29,339 nucleotides of DNA from Sperchopsis tessellata (taxonomy: Eukaryota > Arthropoda > Insecta > Coleoptera > Hydrophilidae). The stretch is taken from assembly GCA_033557685.1 (NCBI GenBank), contig JAWQRN010000456.1, forward strand, positions 1 through 29,339, written 5' to 3'. A program made the translations under genes and the position numbers. Under the pieces are notes generated by a model that was given only the letters and a program-made list of their open reading frames with translations, was not told the origin of the DNA and searched no databases. Positions within the stretch are counted from its first letter, which is position 1, and each line of letters starts with the position of its first letter. Shown piece after piece: positions 20,200-29,339 of the stretch.

Positions 20200-22640
20200 A
20201 TAGAGTGTGCAGCTTAACAAAACTCTAATCGCCTTTCGCCTCATTGACGTCAATTTTATTTCATCTGAAAGACTGAAAGTACCAATCTGAGGAATGGTAC
20301 AGTAAGTAATCCTCTGTACCTAAGATTCAAATTGTGTCCGTTCTGTATCTATTTTTTTCTGAAATATATGAAGGGCTATTAGTATTCAGAATCTTATAAT
20401 ACGTGCAAGCCATATGTAAATAATGTCGGTCATACATTTTCACTGTACTCCGTACTCAAACAGACCAGGCGATACATGGTCATAGCGTCTCAACCGAAAT
20501 ATATATTGCACGCAGGGGCTCTGCATTTTCTGTATTCTTCTCACATGCTCACCTTCAAGGCAAGGGCCATAAACCACGTCACTATATTTAGAGTATGACA
20601 ATACAGTTATTTCACAAAGTAATATTTTTAATCCATTCGAGAATGAATGGCGGTGCGAATGCAGAAGTCTAACGTAAAAAAGCATTCGGTAAACAAATGG
20701 TATAGAGGTGCCACCAACTTGTATATTACATCTACTTAAGTTTTTACAGAATTTGCCAGGATTAATTGACAAGGAATGCACTTTGGAAAAACCATACAAT
20801 TCTTCTAGGTCTACGTTCACAGAATGACAAGCAGCATCGACCTCAGAGGGCAAAAAATGGTGGTACAATCTAGTATCGTCCGCATACATGTGTATTGTAC
20901 ATTTTTTTACATATGACAGAAAATTTGTATATATATATATCGTGTAAAGAAATGGTCTAAGGATTGAGCCCTATGGCACACGCCTATCAGTTGCCAGAAA
21001 TTCAGAATACGAGCCAGACAAACACACCTGCTAAGATCTACCAGTCAGATATTTTTTTATAAGTAATGTTGCGTCACAACTAAAACATCAAAAATGTAAG
21101 ATGGAGACCAGGCAGAGTGATTCGATTATCAAAAGCCTTGCTGCAGACCAACAGAACAAGCAAAGTCATTTAACTACCATCGGTAATTTTCATAAGAGCA
21201 CTTTCGTAAACATATCCAGCTCTAAAACCGGACTGCACGTCAGGAATGATATCGAAATTAGATAGATGCTTCCATATTTTTTTATGATGCTCTCAAAAAT
21301 CTTCGAAAATTCACCTTTTCCAATGGAATAATCCTAGCCCTCTTTCAAAGGCAAGAAAAGGAGGAACTATCTAAACAAATGAATGGCGTGTGTGATTTTT
21401 ATGGATTATATATGGGAAACATAATTTAATAAGAGTTATTTTAAGATCATCGACACCAGAAATCATTTAATATGTTATTATGAGTATTGTTGCTATAGAA
21501 ACTAATTAACTTCTCATCATCGGTCTCATCAATTGGGATACTAATTTCAAAATAATTATTAATTACATCAGCATCGCTCAGAAAAGATGGAATCCCGTTG
21601 CTCTTACTAGTCCTGGGATCTCGGTATTGATCACTTAATTCGCACCAAAGCCGCGAATTTTTGCTCGAAATATGCTCTCTTCTGCCCACGCAATGTCAAG
21701 GTGGTGTAATTAATAAGAGATTTATAGTACTCCAAATGCCTAGCAGTTAGATATGACTTCCTCAATGCTTTATCGCGCAAACCCATAAGGATATTAAGTA
21801 TTATCCATGGACAAGGTACTGTTTTAACCCTTGCGCATCTAAAATGTAGATGTCTATCAAAAGTAGCTGTTAAATGATCTGGAGTACACCTTGTCATCTA
21901 AATTATCCATTTCAGTCACGGCAAATAAAGGAAGAGATTCCAAATCAAGTTTACAAACATCATAGTTTACTTATCAAAAGTGAGAACTTACCATAAACCA
22001 GACAATGATCGGAAACGTAGCTCATATCCGTAGGACCAGAACTCAAGATCAGCTCCGGCCTATTTGCAATGATTAAGTCAATAAGAATCTGTGTAGCTCC
22101 AGTAATTGTCGTTGGCTCTGTTACTATTTGTACCAGACCCAATACATCTAAGAATTCCATCAGATTTAAGCATCACCACCACCACCAAAACCATCAGACA
22201 AATCGACATTCAGATCCCCGACAAGCAACACGTCCTCGACAATGGAAAGTGCATAAAAGAAAGCAGTTTCTATAAATGACAGAAACGGAATAATACCAAA
22301 TGTTGGCGGACGATAGGCAACGGCCTACGCAACGAATCCATGATCAATCTTAATCTGTATCCATAATTTTTCTATTCTTGGAGGAATATCCTACACTTCA
22401 TATTTGTAAGGTTGCTTAATATACCATGTCACACCACCCCCTCGAGTTGCTCGATTTCGACGGGCCAAGTTATTTTGTGGTATATTAACAGCCTCGGACA
22501 GTACACCACCCATAAGCCATGACTCAGACAACCCCATAACGTCTTACGAAACTTGCATTATATGAGCTGGCACTTCAGCAAATCCCGCAAGAAGAGACCT
22601 CACATTAAGATTTTCATTAAGTATGCTGTTGCTGTCTGTC
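20200..22640 (-). pseudogene. Jockey/CR1-type LINE, endonuclease plus reverse transcriptase, near full length but decayed
   Basis: Minus-strand order is as follows. LNENLNVRSLLAGF and VMGLSESWL open the APE-type endonuclease near 22,610-22,500. ARRNRATRGGGVTWYIK and AVAYRPPTFGIIPFLSFIE come next, then VEDVLLVGDLNVDLSDG (about 22,200-22,250) and LIDLIIANRPELILSSGPTD with VSDHCLVYGKFS (21,960-22,140). A linker contains LSDADVINNYFE. RT motifs are QSGFRAGYVYESALMKITDG (about 21,200), KAFDNRI and GSILRPFLYTIY, then MYADDTRLYHHF at 20,889 with YADD intact. The C-terminal tail is YYKILNTNSPSYISEK (about 20,390). The endonuclease cuts target DNA to prime reverse transcription. Many frameshifts and a lost ORF1 make it inactive. 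Confidence 0.88.
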
Positions 22641-23875
22641 AGAAGAAAGATTACAAGGAAATAAAATATGAATACGAATTACAATAACTGTTACACCATC
22701 CAAATAACATTCAAACGCGTTCCAGTTTTTTTATTTCATTTCCACGAGCACTGAAAAACTAAATTTTCAAAAGTTTCGGCGATCCAAACAGCAACAGAGA
22801 TTTAATGGCTGTAGTAGATTATCAATATTGACCCCAAAGCGAAATCCAAAATACTGACAACTCTAGCTCAGAAAATGAGGCTTAGTGCACAAGATCGTTT
22901 TTAAAGTGTATTAAATTTTCTTTCACAGTTAATGGCAGGTGTGTACCGTCGTATCTTGCGAAACAATTAATGACTCGTACATTTGCTAATCAAGTGATGG
23001 AAAATAATTAGAAAATGATGCAGAAAGGATTTCTACTATCTACTGCACTTTTAAAAAATGTTAAGTTTGTTTTAGGAAGCGTCTACGCTTGAGAAGCAAA
23101 CAACCCATCGTTTTTTGTATGGATAATATTATATATTATCAATACATAGTTTTATTACCGTTACTGTTAAGGAAATATAAAAAGAACCACATTTTATATA
23201 AACAATAAGTAATTGTAATTTTAAAATATTCATTTGTAAGATGAACTGTTAACTAAATGGTGTTTATTAGAAATACATTATTTATCATTAACCACAGACT
23301 GATCATCCCTCATTTCAAGTCATCGAAGGAGCATCTTCAATTATTTTGAAACAGAATGCAATGAAATTTTTTTTAATTGCAAAAATATCAAAAATAAGAA
23401 TTTTAGTTTGCAATTTTGGTTTACATTTCTTAAGTTTTAGATGATAAGTTAATGTTGCAAAAGTTTACTGCAGGCCTGAAGATCCATCCCAACTATGTCC
23501 CAAGAGTACAATTTGCTAGCTGTAGCCAGGCTAGGGCCCAAATTGCCTCAGTAAGCATATTAGAATATCCTCCGGCAGTTCTTTTATACTCATACATAAA
23601 AAGGATATTTCTGCTGCGGTAAAAGAAAAACGACCGGAGAGTATCAGCAATTTTTCATGTTTTTAGTGTCGCTATTACGTAAAAGGCAAGAGTTGAATAA
23701 TTTGGCACAAATATACATCTTCCTGTAAAACTCATGTAGGCACCTGCAATATAAGGGAAAAGAGCTCAGTTCAGATGTAAACATGTGTCATAATATCAAC
23801 GTATTTATTTAATTAGTTATTACCTTTAATTAGTAGAAATGTTAATAATAACAATAGTAATAATAAAAAATGTTA
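22641..23875. other. AT-rich non-coding stretch
   Basis: No protein, RNA gene or element end was recognised. A near-palindrome GATAATATTATATATTATC occurs at about 23,122-23,140. A slightly GC-richer patch at 23,470-23,560 has no recognisable reading. Confidence 0.4.
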
Positions 23876-25570
23876 TAACAGAGGAAGGATATTTCAAGGA
23901 TATTCACTAAGTGCGTCGTGGTTTTGCCTGGCAATCAATCCGCTCTCACAAATACTCAATAACACTAAATATCGACACAACCTCACAACACGAAGAGACA
24001 CCTTCTATAATAATAATCTCAAGCTATACGCGGCAACATCACATCAACTAAAACATATATTAACACTGACATAACAATTTAGCACGGACATACATATGGA
24101 CTTCGGAATATGGAAATGTAAAATTGACATTATTATCAAAGGAAAATTTGAACAACAAGAAGGTCACACTTTACAAAATAACATAGATATAATAACAAGC
24201 ATGGAAGAAAATAAATACTACAAATATCTAGAATATAACCAATATATTGAAATTAATTACACATACAAAAAAAGCAAATTAACAGCTAAATACAAAATGA
24301 GAATGAAACAAATTTTTAAAAAGTGAACTTTCCACACGAAATATAAACAAAGCGATCAACACATATGCGGTACCCATACTCACATATTTATTCGGCTTTA
24401 TAAAATGGAGCTACACATATTTAGAAGCCCTAAATACACTCACACGGACAACATGCCATACATATAGAATACACCATATACTTTCAATTACATATAGATT
24501 CACATTATCAAGAAAAAAAAGGAGGAAGATGTTTCATAGATACCATATAACAAATGTGCACTATAGACAAATAAAAACCCTACGTGATTATTTATACAAT
24601 AATCAAGACAGCAACAAACTACATCTTATTCTCAATCAGCATAGATACAACGGCAATCCCCCTACATCTCAATGACCACGTCTACAATATAACCAGCAAA
24701 ATAACAATAAACGACGCAAAGATAGAAAGATGGAAAATTATGACTCTTCATGGAAAACACATATTTCAAATTAAACAGAAACACATCGATAGAAATGCAT
24801 CCAGCACTTGGTTAACAAATGAAAATATGTTGGTAAAGACATAAGGATTCATGATGTCAATTCAAGATCAAACTGTGTACGCTAGAAATTACTAGAAACA
24901 CATAATAAAAGACAGCAAAGTAACAACAGGTAAATGCTAAGAATGTCATACACATTCAGAAACCATGGACCACGTATTAGGAGGAATCCCGATAATATCC
25001 CCCCCCCAACAGACTATACACTTCGATGTAACAACTTAGCCTAACACATACAACAGGAGTTAGGAGTTATACAAACTCATAAAGATGCACACCCCAACAT
25101 ACAAATACTCACCCTCAAATGTACTAGACAAAATGAAGATACTAAACTGTATTGGGACAGAGACTTAATCACTGACAAGACAATTATACATAACCGTCCA
25201 GATATCACAAGCATACATAAAAAAAAACAAAATTACATAGAATCATAAAGATCTCCATACTAAATTCATCAAGCATAAAACAAAAGAAGTACAGTGCAAC
25301 AATACAGAAATATATCCCACTGCCGGATGAAATACATAAATAATGGAAACAACATAAAGTAGAAATAATACCAATTATTTTTTCAAGTACTAGAAACATA
25401 CCATACTCACTCTATGATAGCCTAAAATTAAGAGATTTACGTCCAAACACATACATACCAATACGAAAATCAATTAATCTAGATACTTCTTCACTAACCA
25501 GTAAACTTTTCAACAATAGCCGATGATCACAGCCTGATAAATAAAGTCCTCTGTTTAAATTCAAAACACT
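23876..25570 (+). pseudogene. R4/Dong-like LINE copy 1 (RT and restriction-like endonuclease), decayed
   Basis: Readings in order are IFQGYSLSASWFCLAINPLS (motif B), then NNNLKLYAATSHQLKHIL where the family has YMDDLKLYA (motif C). Next are MDFGIWKCKIDIIIKGKFEQ with YKYLEYNQ, and INKAINTYAVPILTYLFGFI followed by KWSYTYLEALN (about 24,345-24,430). A zinc knuckle KC-stop-ECHTHSETMDHVLGG (about 24,932-24,975) follows, its last Cys lost. LYWDRDLITDKTIIHNRPDI (25,147-25,206) is the restriction-like endonuclease with its PD pair kept. The catalytic DD of the RT reads NN and motif B's Asp reads Tyr. This clade cuts DNA with a PD-(D/E)xK type nuclease rather than the APE type. The first half of the ORF is missing. 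The clade could be a close relative such as Rex6. Confidence 0.8.
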
Positions 25571-26499
25571 GAGCTAAGCACTTGAGAAACAAAATAATAA
25601 TAATATACCTAAAACGTTCAGTCCCACTTTAAATACCTTGGAGATCAATGAAAATGTAATATATAAAAAGTAAAATGCTGTTATACTAAAAACAACCAGT
25701 ATTGATCGAGAATTCTTAAACATTCCGCAATAATCAGGCCGAATCGGCTTGACTTATTCCATTTTTCAAGGTCAAACCCAGGTTCAATATTTATTGATTG
25801 ATCATAGACGTCAAGATATACTAAAACCAGGCTTAAACCCCGAGAAAATACAGGATAATAATATTAATAACTATATTATCAAAAATGGAACCGTTGATAA
25901 CATCTATGATTTACACTTTCTACAGAAGCATTCGTGTCAATAGGTTAAAAACGCAGCAATTATTGTAGTATAGAAGATCCCAAAAACTTCCATCACTTGC
26001 CTTCCTACTCTGTACAAAATTACATAAATAGTTAGTACAAAATTAAACCAACATTTAGACAATGAGATCATATTAACATAGGATCAGAAAGGTTGTAAGA
26101 AAAATAGTTAAGGATGCGAACTAACTTATAACTGGTGCTATACACCCAAAATAAAGCAAAACAAAAAACTCGAAAAATATCGATCACCTTGATAGATTAT
26201 ATAAAGCGTACGATTCTATCCCTCACTGTTGACTTCTATTTCAAACTGTACATATTTCACCCAATATTAATAAATTTTCTAAGGACAATAACGTCAGTAC
26301 TTCTATTTATTAAATATCAATAGTGTAATTAGGGCATTAATCCTGGATCTAACATGCTTAATAGAGAAAATTATGTTTTGACTTAAAAGAAAAATAAAGA
26401 AAAATTCATAATATCAGCAATATATTATATGCTGCTGGTTTTACATTGTACGCTCTAATTAATATTGTCTTATTAATTAATATCTACTTATTTAGTAAT
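25571..26499. other. AT-rich stretch between two R4-like LINEs
   Basis: No recognised domain. The open frames at 25,749-25,943 and 26,135-26,323 lack family signatures. The start of this stretch, AACAAAATAATAATAAT (25,589-25,605), may be the 3' tail of R4-like copy 1. Confidence 0.4.
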
Positions 26500-27322
26500 G
26501 GAGGTAGAAGAATCTTGTATTTCATCAACAACTTACTAGAAATGAAAAATATACAAAGTTGGCCTTAGAGCATAAACTATTAGGACGTACAAAAATTCTT
26601 AATGATGAACTATATATCAGGTTCAAATTTAAGGCTATTAATAGTAACACTCGGAGTAGTAAAGTGGTCAGAAACAGATTTAGAATGGATTAGTAGAATT
26701 ATCAGTTTTATTAATTTAACACCGAATGCATAATCCAAAAGTAGCCATATAAAGATTATACATCCCTAGATAAGATGGCGGAAGAGGGTTACTAAATTTC
26801 CTTCTGAAAATATTTTAGTAATACAGCTCGTGACTTCTAAATGATTAGAACTTGATTATAAATTAACCTTAACACCTTACTATAACTTAAAATAGAAATT
26901 AACATATTTCTTACTAATGCCCAAGAACTTAAACAACTTTGGTTGGAAAAGCAATTACATGAAAAATGTGCTACTTTACTTGATGCAGCAAAAACATCTT
27001 GTTCTTTACAGTGGTTGGCGCAGGGAAAATTATTCGGAGAAATATAGGGGTCGTATACACCCGTAATTCATCATATTACATCTACATGTTCTACCCTAGC
27101 TCCGACTGATTATTTAAAAGACACAACCTAACAGCAAACATTATTCATCGGGAATTGACAATCAAACATACATTTTTCAAAACAAAAAACATACTTCAAT
27201 ATATACATTTGAATAGAACAATAATAACATATATAGCCAACAACAAACCGGTCATAGTAATTGTAGATCACACGAATAAGAAAATATATTTTATTGACAT
27301 CAAATATCCAATTAGACGTCTC
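26500..27322 (+). pseudogene. R4/Dong-like LINE copy 2 (C-terminal half), decayed
   Basis: In order: KILNDELYIRFKFKAIN, then VTLGVVKWSETDLEWISRII (about 26,645-26,704). After a shift come RLYIPR and DGGRGLLN (about 26,755-26,797). LKQLWLEKQLHEKCATLLDA, SLQWLAQGKLFGEI and CSTLAPTDYLKRHN with IIHRELTIKH (about 27,089-27,170) follow. The endonuclease block is NNKPVIVIVDHTNKKIYFID, then IKYPI (27,238-27,311). The family has N-R-P-D-I here, so the key Asp is now Val. Sequence and domain order match copy 1, but it is a separate, more strongly truncated insertion. It ends abruptly where the Jockey-type LINE begins. Confidence 0.8.
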
Positions 27323-27344
27323 GTAGCTCAGTGGATAAACACTC
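27315..27344 (+). other. tRNA 5'-half-like junction sequence
   Basis: TAGCTCAGTGGATA (27,324-27,337), preceded by 7 bases, resembles positions 8 onward of a tRNA, including the pol III A box. No D-stem partner, anticodon arm or B box (GGTTCRANNCC) follows, so it is not a tRNA gene. It lies at the junction of the R4-like and Jockey-like LINEs and may be a SINE scrap or chance. Confidence 0.25.
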
Positions 27345-29110
27345 CTCAACTTCAAAATTTACAACACCGCTTCCACCCAATATCAATCCAAATCATTCGC
27401 AAAAGAACCGCACCCGCAAATATTACCACCAAATTAGACGCCCCTTTTATAAAACCAAATACAATAGATTCTTTAAACAAGTCAAAACATTAATCATGAA
27501 TCATAAAAGAACACAATGGAAATCCCTTCTTTCTAACATGGATGAAGACCCTTGGAAACTTCCCCGCATTCTAACCAAAAAACATCATGACATTCCAATC
27601 CTTAAAACAGACACCTATACTGCCCTTTCCAGCAAGGCAAAATCCGATCTCTTTGCAATCACATACCCCAAACAACTCTCACCATTTCCGCTTCATAAAC
27701 ATACTCTTCTTAATGGTAAAATCAGATATGATCACATTAAAACTACTACAGTAGACTCTCGTTTAAATATTACCATAGAAACAGTACATTCCAAAATTCA
27801 CAACATGGGTGCAAAGCTCCCGGGCCAGATAACATCCCAAACTACGCAATCAAACAACTCCCTCATAAAGCTGTTAAATTAATCACACTCCTCTTTAAAA
27901 GTATCGTACTTCTTTCATATTTCCCCCAGCATTGGAAAATCTCGCACATTGTCCCTATTGACAAACCAGGTAAATCATCGACCGAACCTAGCAACTACAG
28001 ACCCATCCATCTTCTCAGGGCCATCAGCAAACTCCTAATAATAAAAGACCATATAGTGGAAACTCTAGTTGAACACAACATACTACCTGATTTACAACTT
28101 GGTTTCAGAAAAAACCACTCCTCCACATAGCAACTATTTCGCATGGCTGAGCATAACTTAACTCAATTCAATCGTCATACTAGCACTGGTATGATTACCC
28201 TAGACCTCACCCAAGCATTCGACAGAGTATGGCACCATGGCATAACTGATAAAACTCTGTAAAGCCAAAATTCCTACAGTAATAATCAAACTCATTCTCT
28301 CGTATCTTCAAGACTGTCAAATCTCCGTTATTGTTGATGGCACAGCTTCTGACCTTCCAGTTTAGGCAAGTGTCCCACAAGGTTCTTGCCTAGGACATCC
28401 CTAAACCTACAGACCACAGAACCACTATTTCTCAATACGCAGATGACATAGCTATTATCAGTAAATCTTTAAACAATACTATCATTACAAACAACCTTTA
28501 AACCCACCTTGACACCATTAATTCCTATCTCCAAAAATGTGGCTTAAAAATAAATCCCAACAAAACCGTAGCCATCCTATTTACCAAAAAATTAGCCCGT
28601 CCTCATGACAACCTTACTATAGACACAATCCCTATCCCCTGGTCTAACTGCATCAAATACCTCGGTATCACACTGGACATCAATCTAAGATTCCACCATC
28701 ATGTCTCTCAAACCCAAATCCCATCTTAAATTCCCCCATCATCTCCAAAAAAGCAGCAACCCTTATCTACACAGCTTACATTAGACCAATCATCTTATAT
28801 GGCAGCCCTGCTTGGTACCCACTCACATCCACATATAGCAAGCTCAAACTTTCACGCATCCAAAATAAATTCCTGACTTGCCACCAAACTACCTATATAC
28901 ACACCCATCAGTATACTACATGACATCTCTAACATAAACAAACTTGATGACTACATAAATAACCAAAATCAGAACTTCTACCAGAAAAATGCAATGCATG
29001 AAAATCCTATCGTATCAAGCAGTCTATCCATAAAACTGCTCCCTAACCCTAAACACAAAACACCACTATCTGTGATCACCTAACACAAAAAATCCCATCT
29101 ATATCTGTCA
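27331..29110 (+). pseudogene. Jockey-clade LINE, ORF2 reverse transcriptase part, decayed
   Basis: The first 183-codon frame reads RTRKYYHQIRRPFYKTKYNR and LIMNHKRTQWKSLLSNMDED, then PWKLPRILTKK. This is the Jockey linker 'W..R.D...K..YN.L...IK..I..H....W..FL..L......W+'. Then come VHSKIHNMG, PSNYRPIHLL (about 27,990) and LGFRKNHSS. MITLDLTQAFDRVWHHGI (motif A, about 28,190) and QYADDIAIISKS (YADD at 28,436-28,447) follow. The end has KYLGITLDINLRFHHHV (about 28,640-28,700) and IRPIILYGSPAWYPLTS, a thumb-region block. The endonuclease is absent, so the copy is 5'-truncated at the R4 junction. Frameshifts and stops (for example within motif B) show inactivity. It is a different family from the minus-strand LINE at 20.2-22.6 kb. 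Confidence 0.88.
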
Positions 29111-29339
29111 TGTAAAGGGCACTCAGCCAAAGAAAAATACATATAGACCTCCAAAACATTAATTGTAGGGATCCTAGACCAGCTCGTCACAATAAGCATC
29201 TTGAACCACTTGTTCAGAACAATACTTCAGTAAGACATTCGATCGCTATGCCGATCCGATGATGGCAGAAAGTATATCAAAAAGTTCGTTCTTCTCAGAA
29301 CGAAGAAGCACATACGTGGGATAAAACTCGAAAATCATA
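29111..29339. other. unresolved right edge
   Basis: Possibly the 3' end of the Jockey-like LINE or its flank. A small hairpin TTCGTTCT/AGAACGAA lies near 29,285-29,304. No poly(A) or target duplication is visible before the window ends. Confidence 0.35.

Noticed and set aside
27128..27355. Minus-strand 75-codon open frame
   Set aside because: It is antisense to the R4-like endonuclease block, which carries the real family signature.
27317..27390. tRNA gene
   Set aside because: Only the A-box half matches; there is no cloverleaf and no B box.
1..29339. CRISPR arrays, operons, bacterial promoters or terminators, rRNA
   Set aside because: No regularly spaced repeats or prokaryotic signals were seen, and the spliced exon and transposon types show eukaryotic DNA.

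Overview
This window looks like AT-rich, gene-poor chromosomal DNA from an arthropod, most likely an insect with a large, transposon-filled genome. I cannot name the species. There are no bacterial signs such as operons, ribosome-binding sites or dense long ORFs. What can be recognised is one spliced host exon in a background of decayed transposons of at least seven families. No complete host gene and no intact transposon ORF is present. Almost all long ORFs are chance open frames or shadows of decayed elements.

Layout. 1-1.03 kb: 3' end of an RTE-like LINE (+) ending in a poly(A) tract. 1.17-4.87 kb: a 3.7 kb imperfect palindrome whose arms each carry one end of a mariner-like element; a mariner copy with long inverted ends and a dead transposase lies at 1710-3196 (-). 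5.0-6.1 kb: Jockey/CR1-type LINE pieces (+) split by a small dispersed repeat. 6.1-6.4 kb: 3' end of another LINE (-). 6.5-9.7 kb: mostly unrecognisable, with one perfect 27-bp hairpin. 9.7-10.6 kb: a Penelope-like element (PLE) remnant with a GIY-YIG motif and a hammerhead-ribozyme-like hairpin downstream. 11,239-11,450: a 70-residue exon of an M13 (neprilysin/endothelin-converting-enzyme-like) metallopeptidase, with both splice sites. 12.9-13.8 kb: an inverted repeat abutting a (TA)27 microsatellite and a second PLE (13.9-14.7 kb). 15.8-16.8 kb: a hAT/DUF4371-like BED-finger transposase (-). 17.85-19.76 kb: a piggyBac-like element, bounded by TTAA and matching terminal repeats, with a decayed transposase (-). 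19.89 kb: a hAT-like terminus. 20.2-22.6 kb: a near full-length decayed Jockey/CR1-type LINE (-). 23.9-25.6 kb and 26.5-27.3 kb: two R4/Dong-like LINEs (+) with restriction-like endonuclease remnants. 27.3-29.1 kb: a Jockey-clade LINE (+).

How it works together. If the M13 gene is functional, the window is one of its exons with parts of the introns on both sides, and those introns serve as landing sites for transposons. The elements do not form a common pathway. The most interesting structural signals are the composite palindrome at 1.2-4.9 kb, the perfect hairpin at 7.85 kb, the hammerhead-like motif next to PLE 1 and the clean piggyBac boundaries. I found no convincing new biological system.
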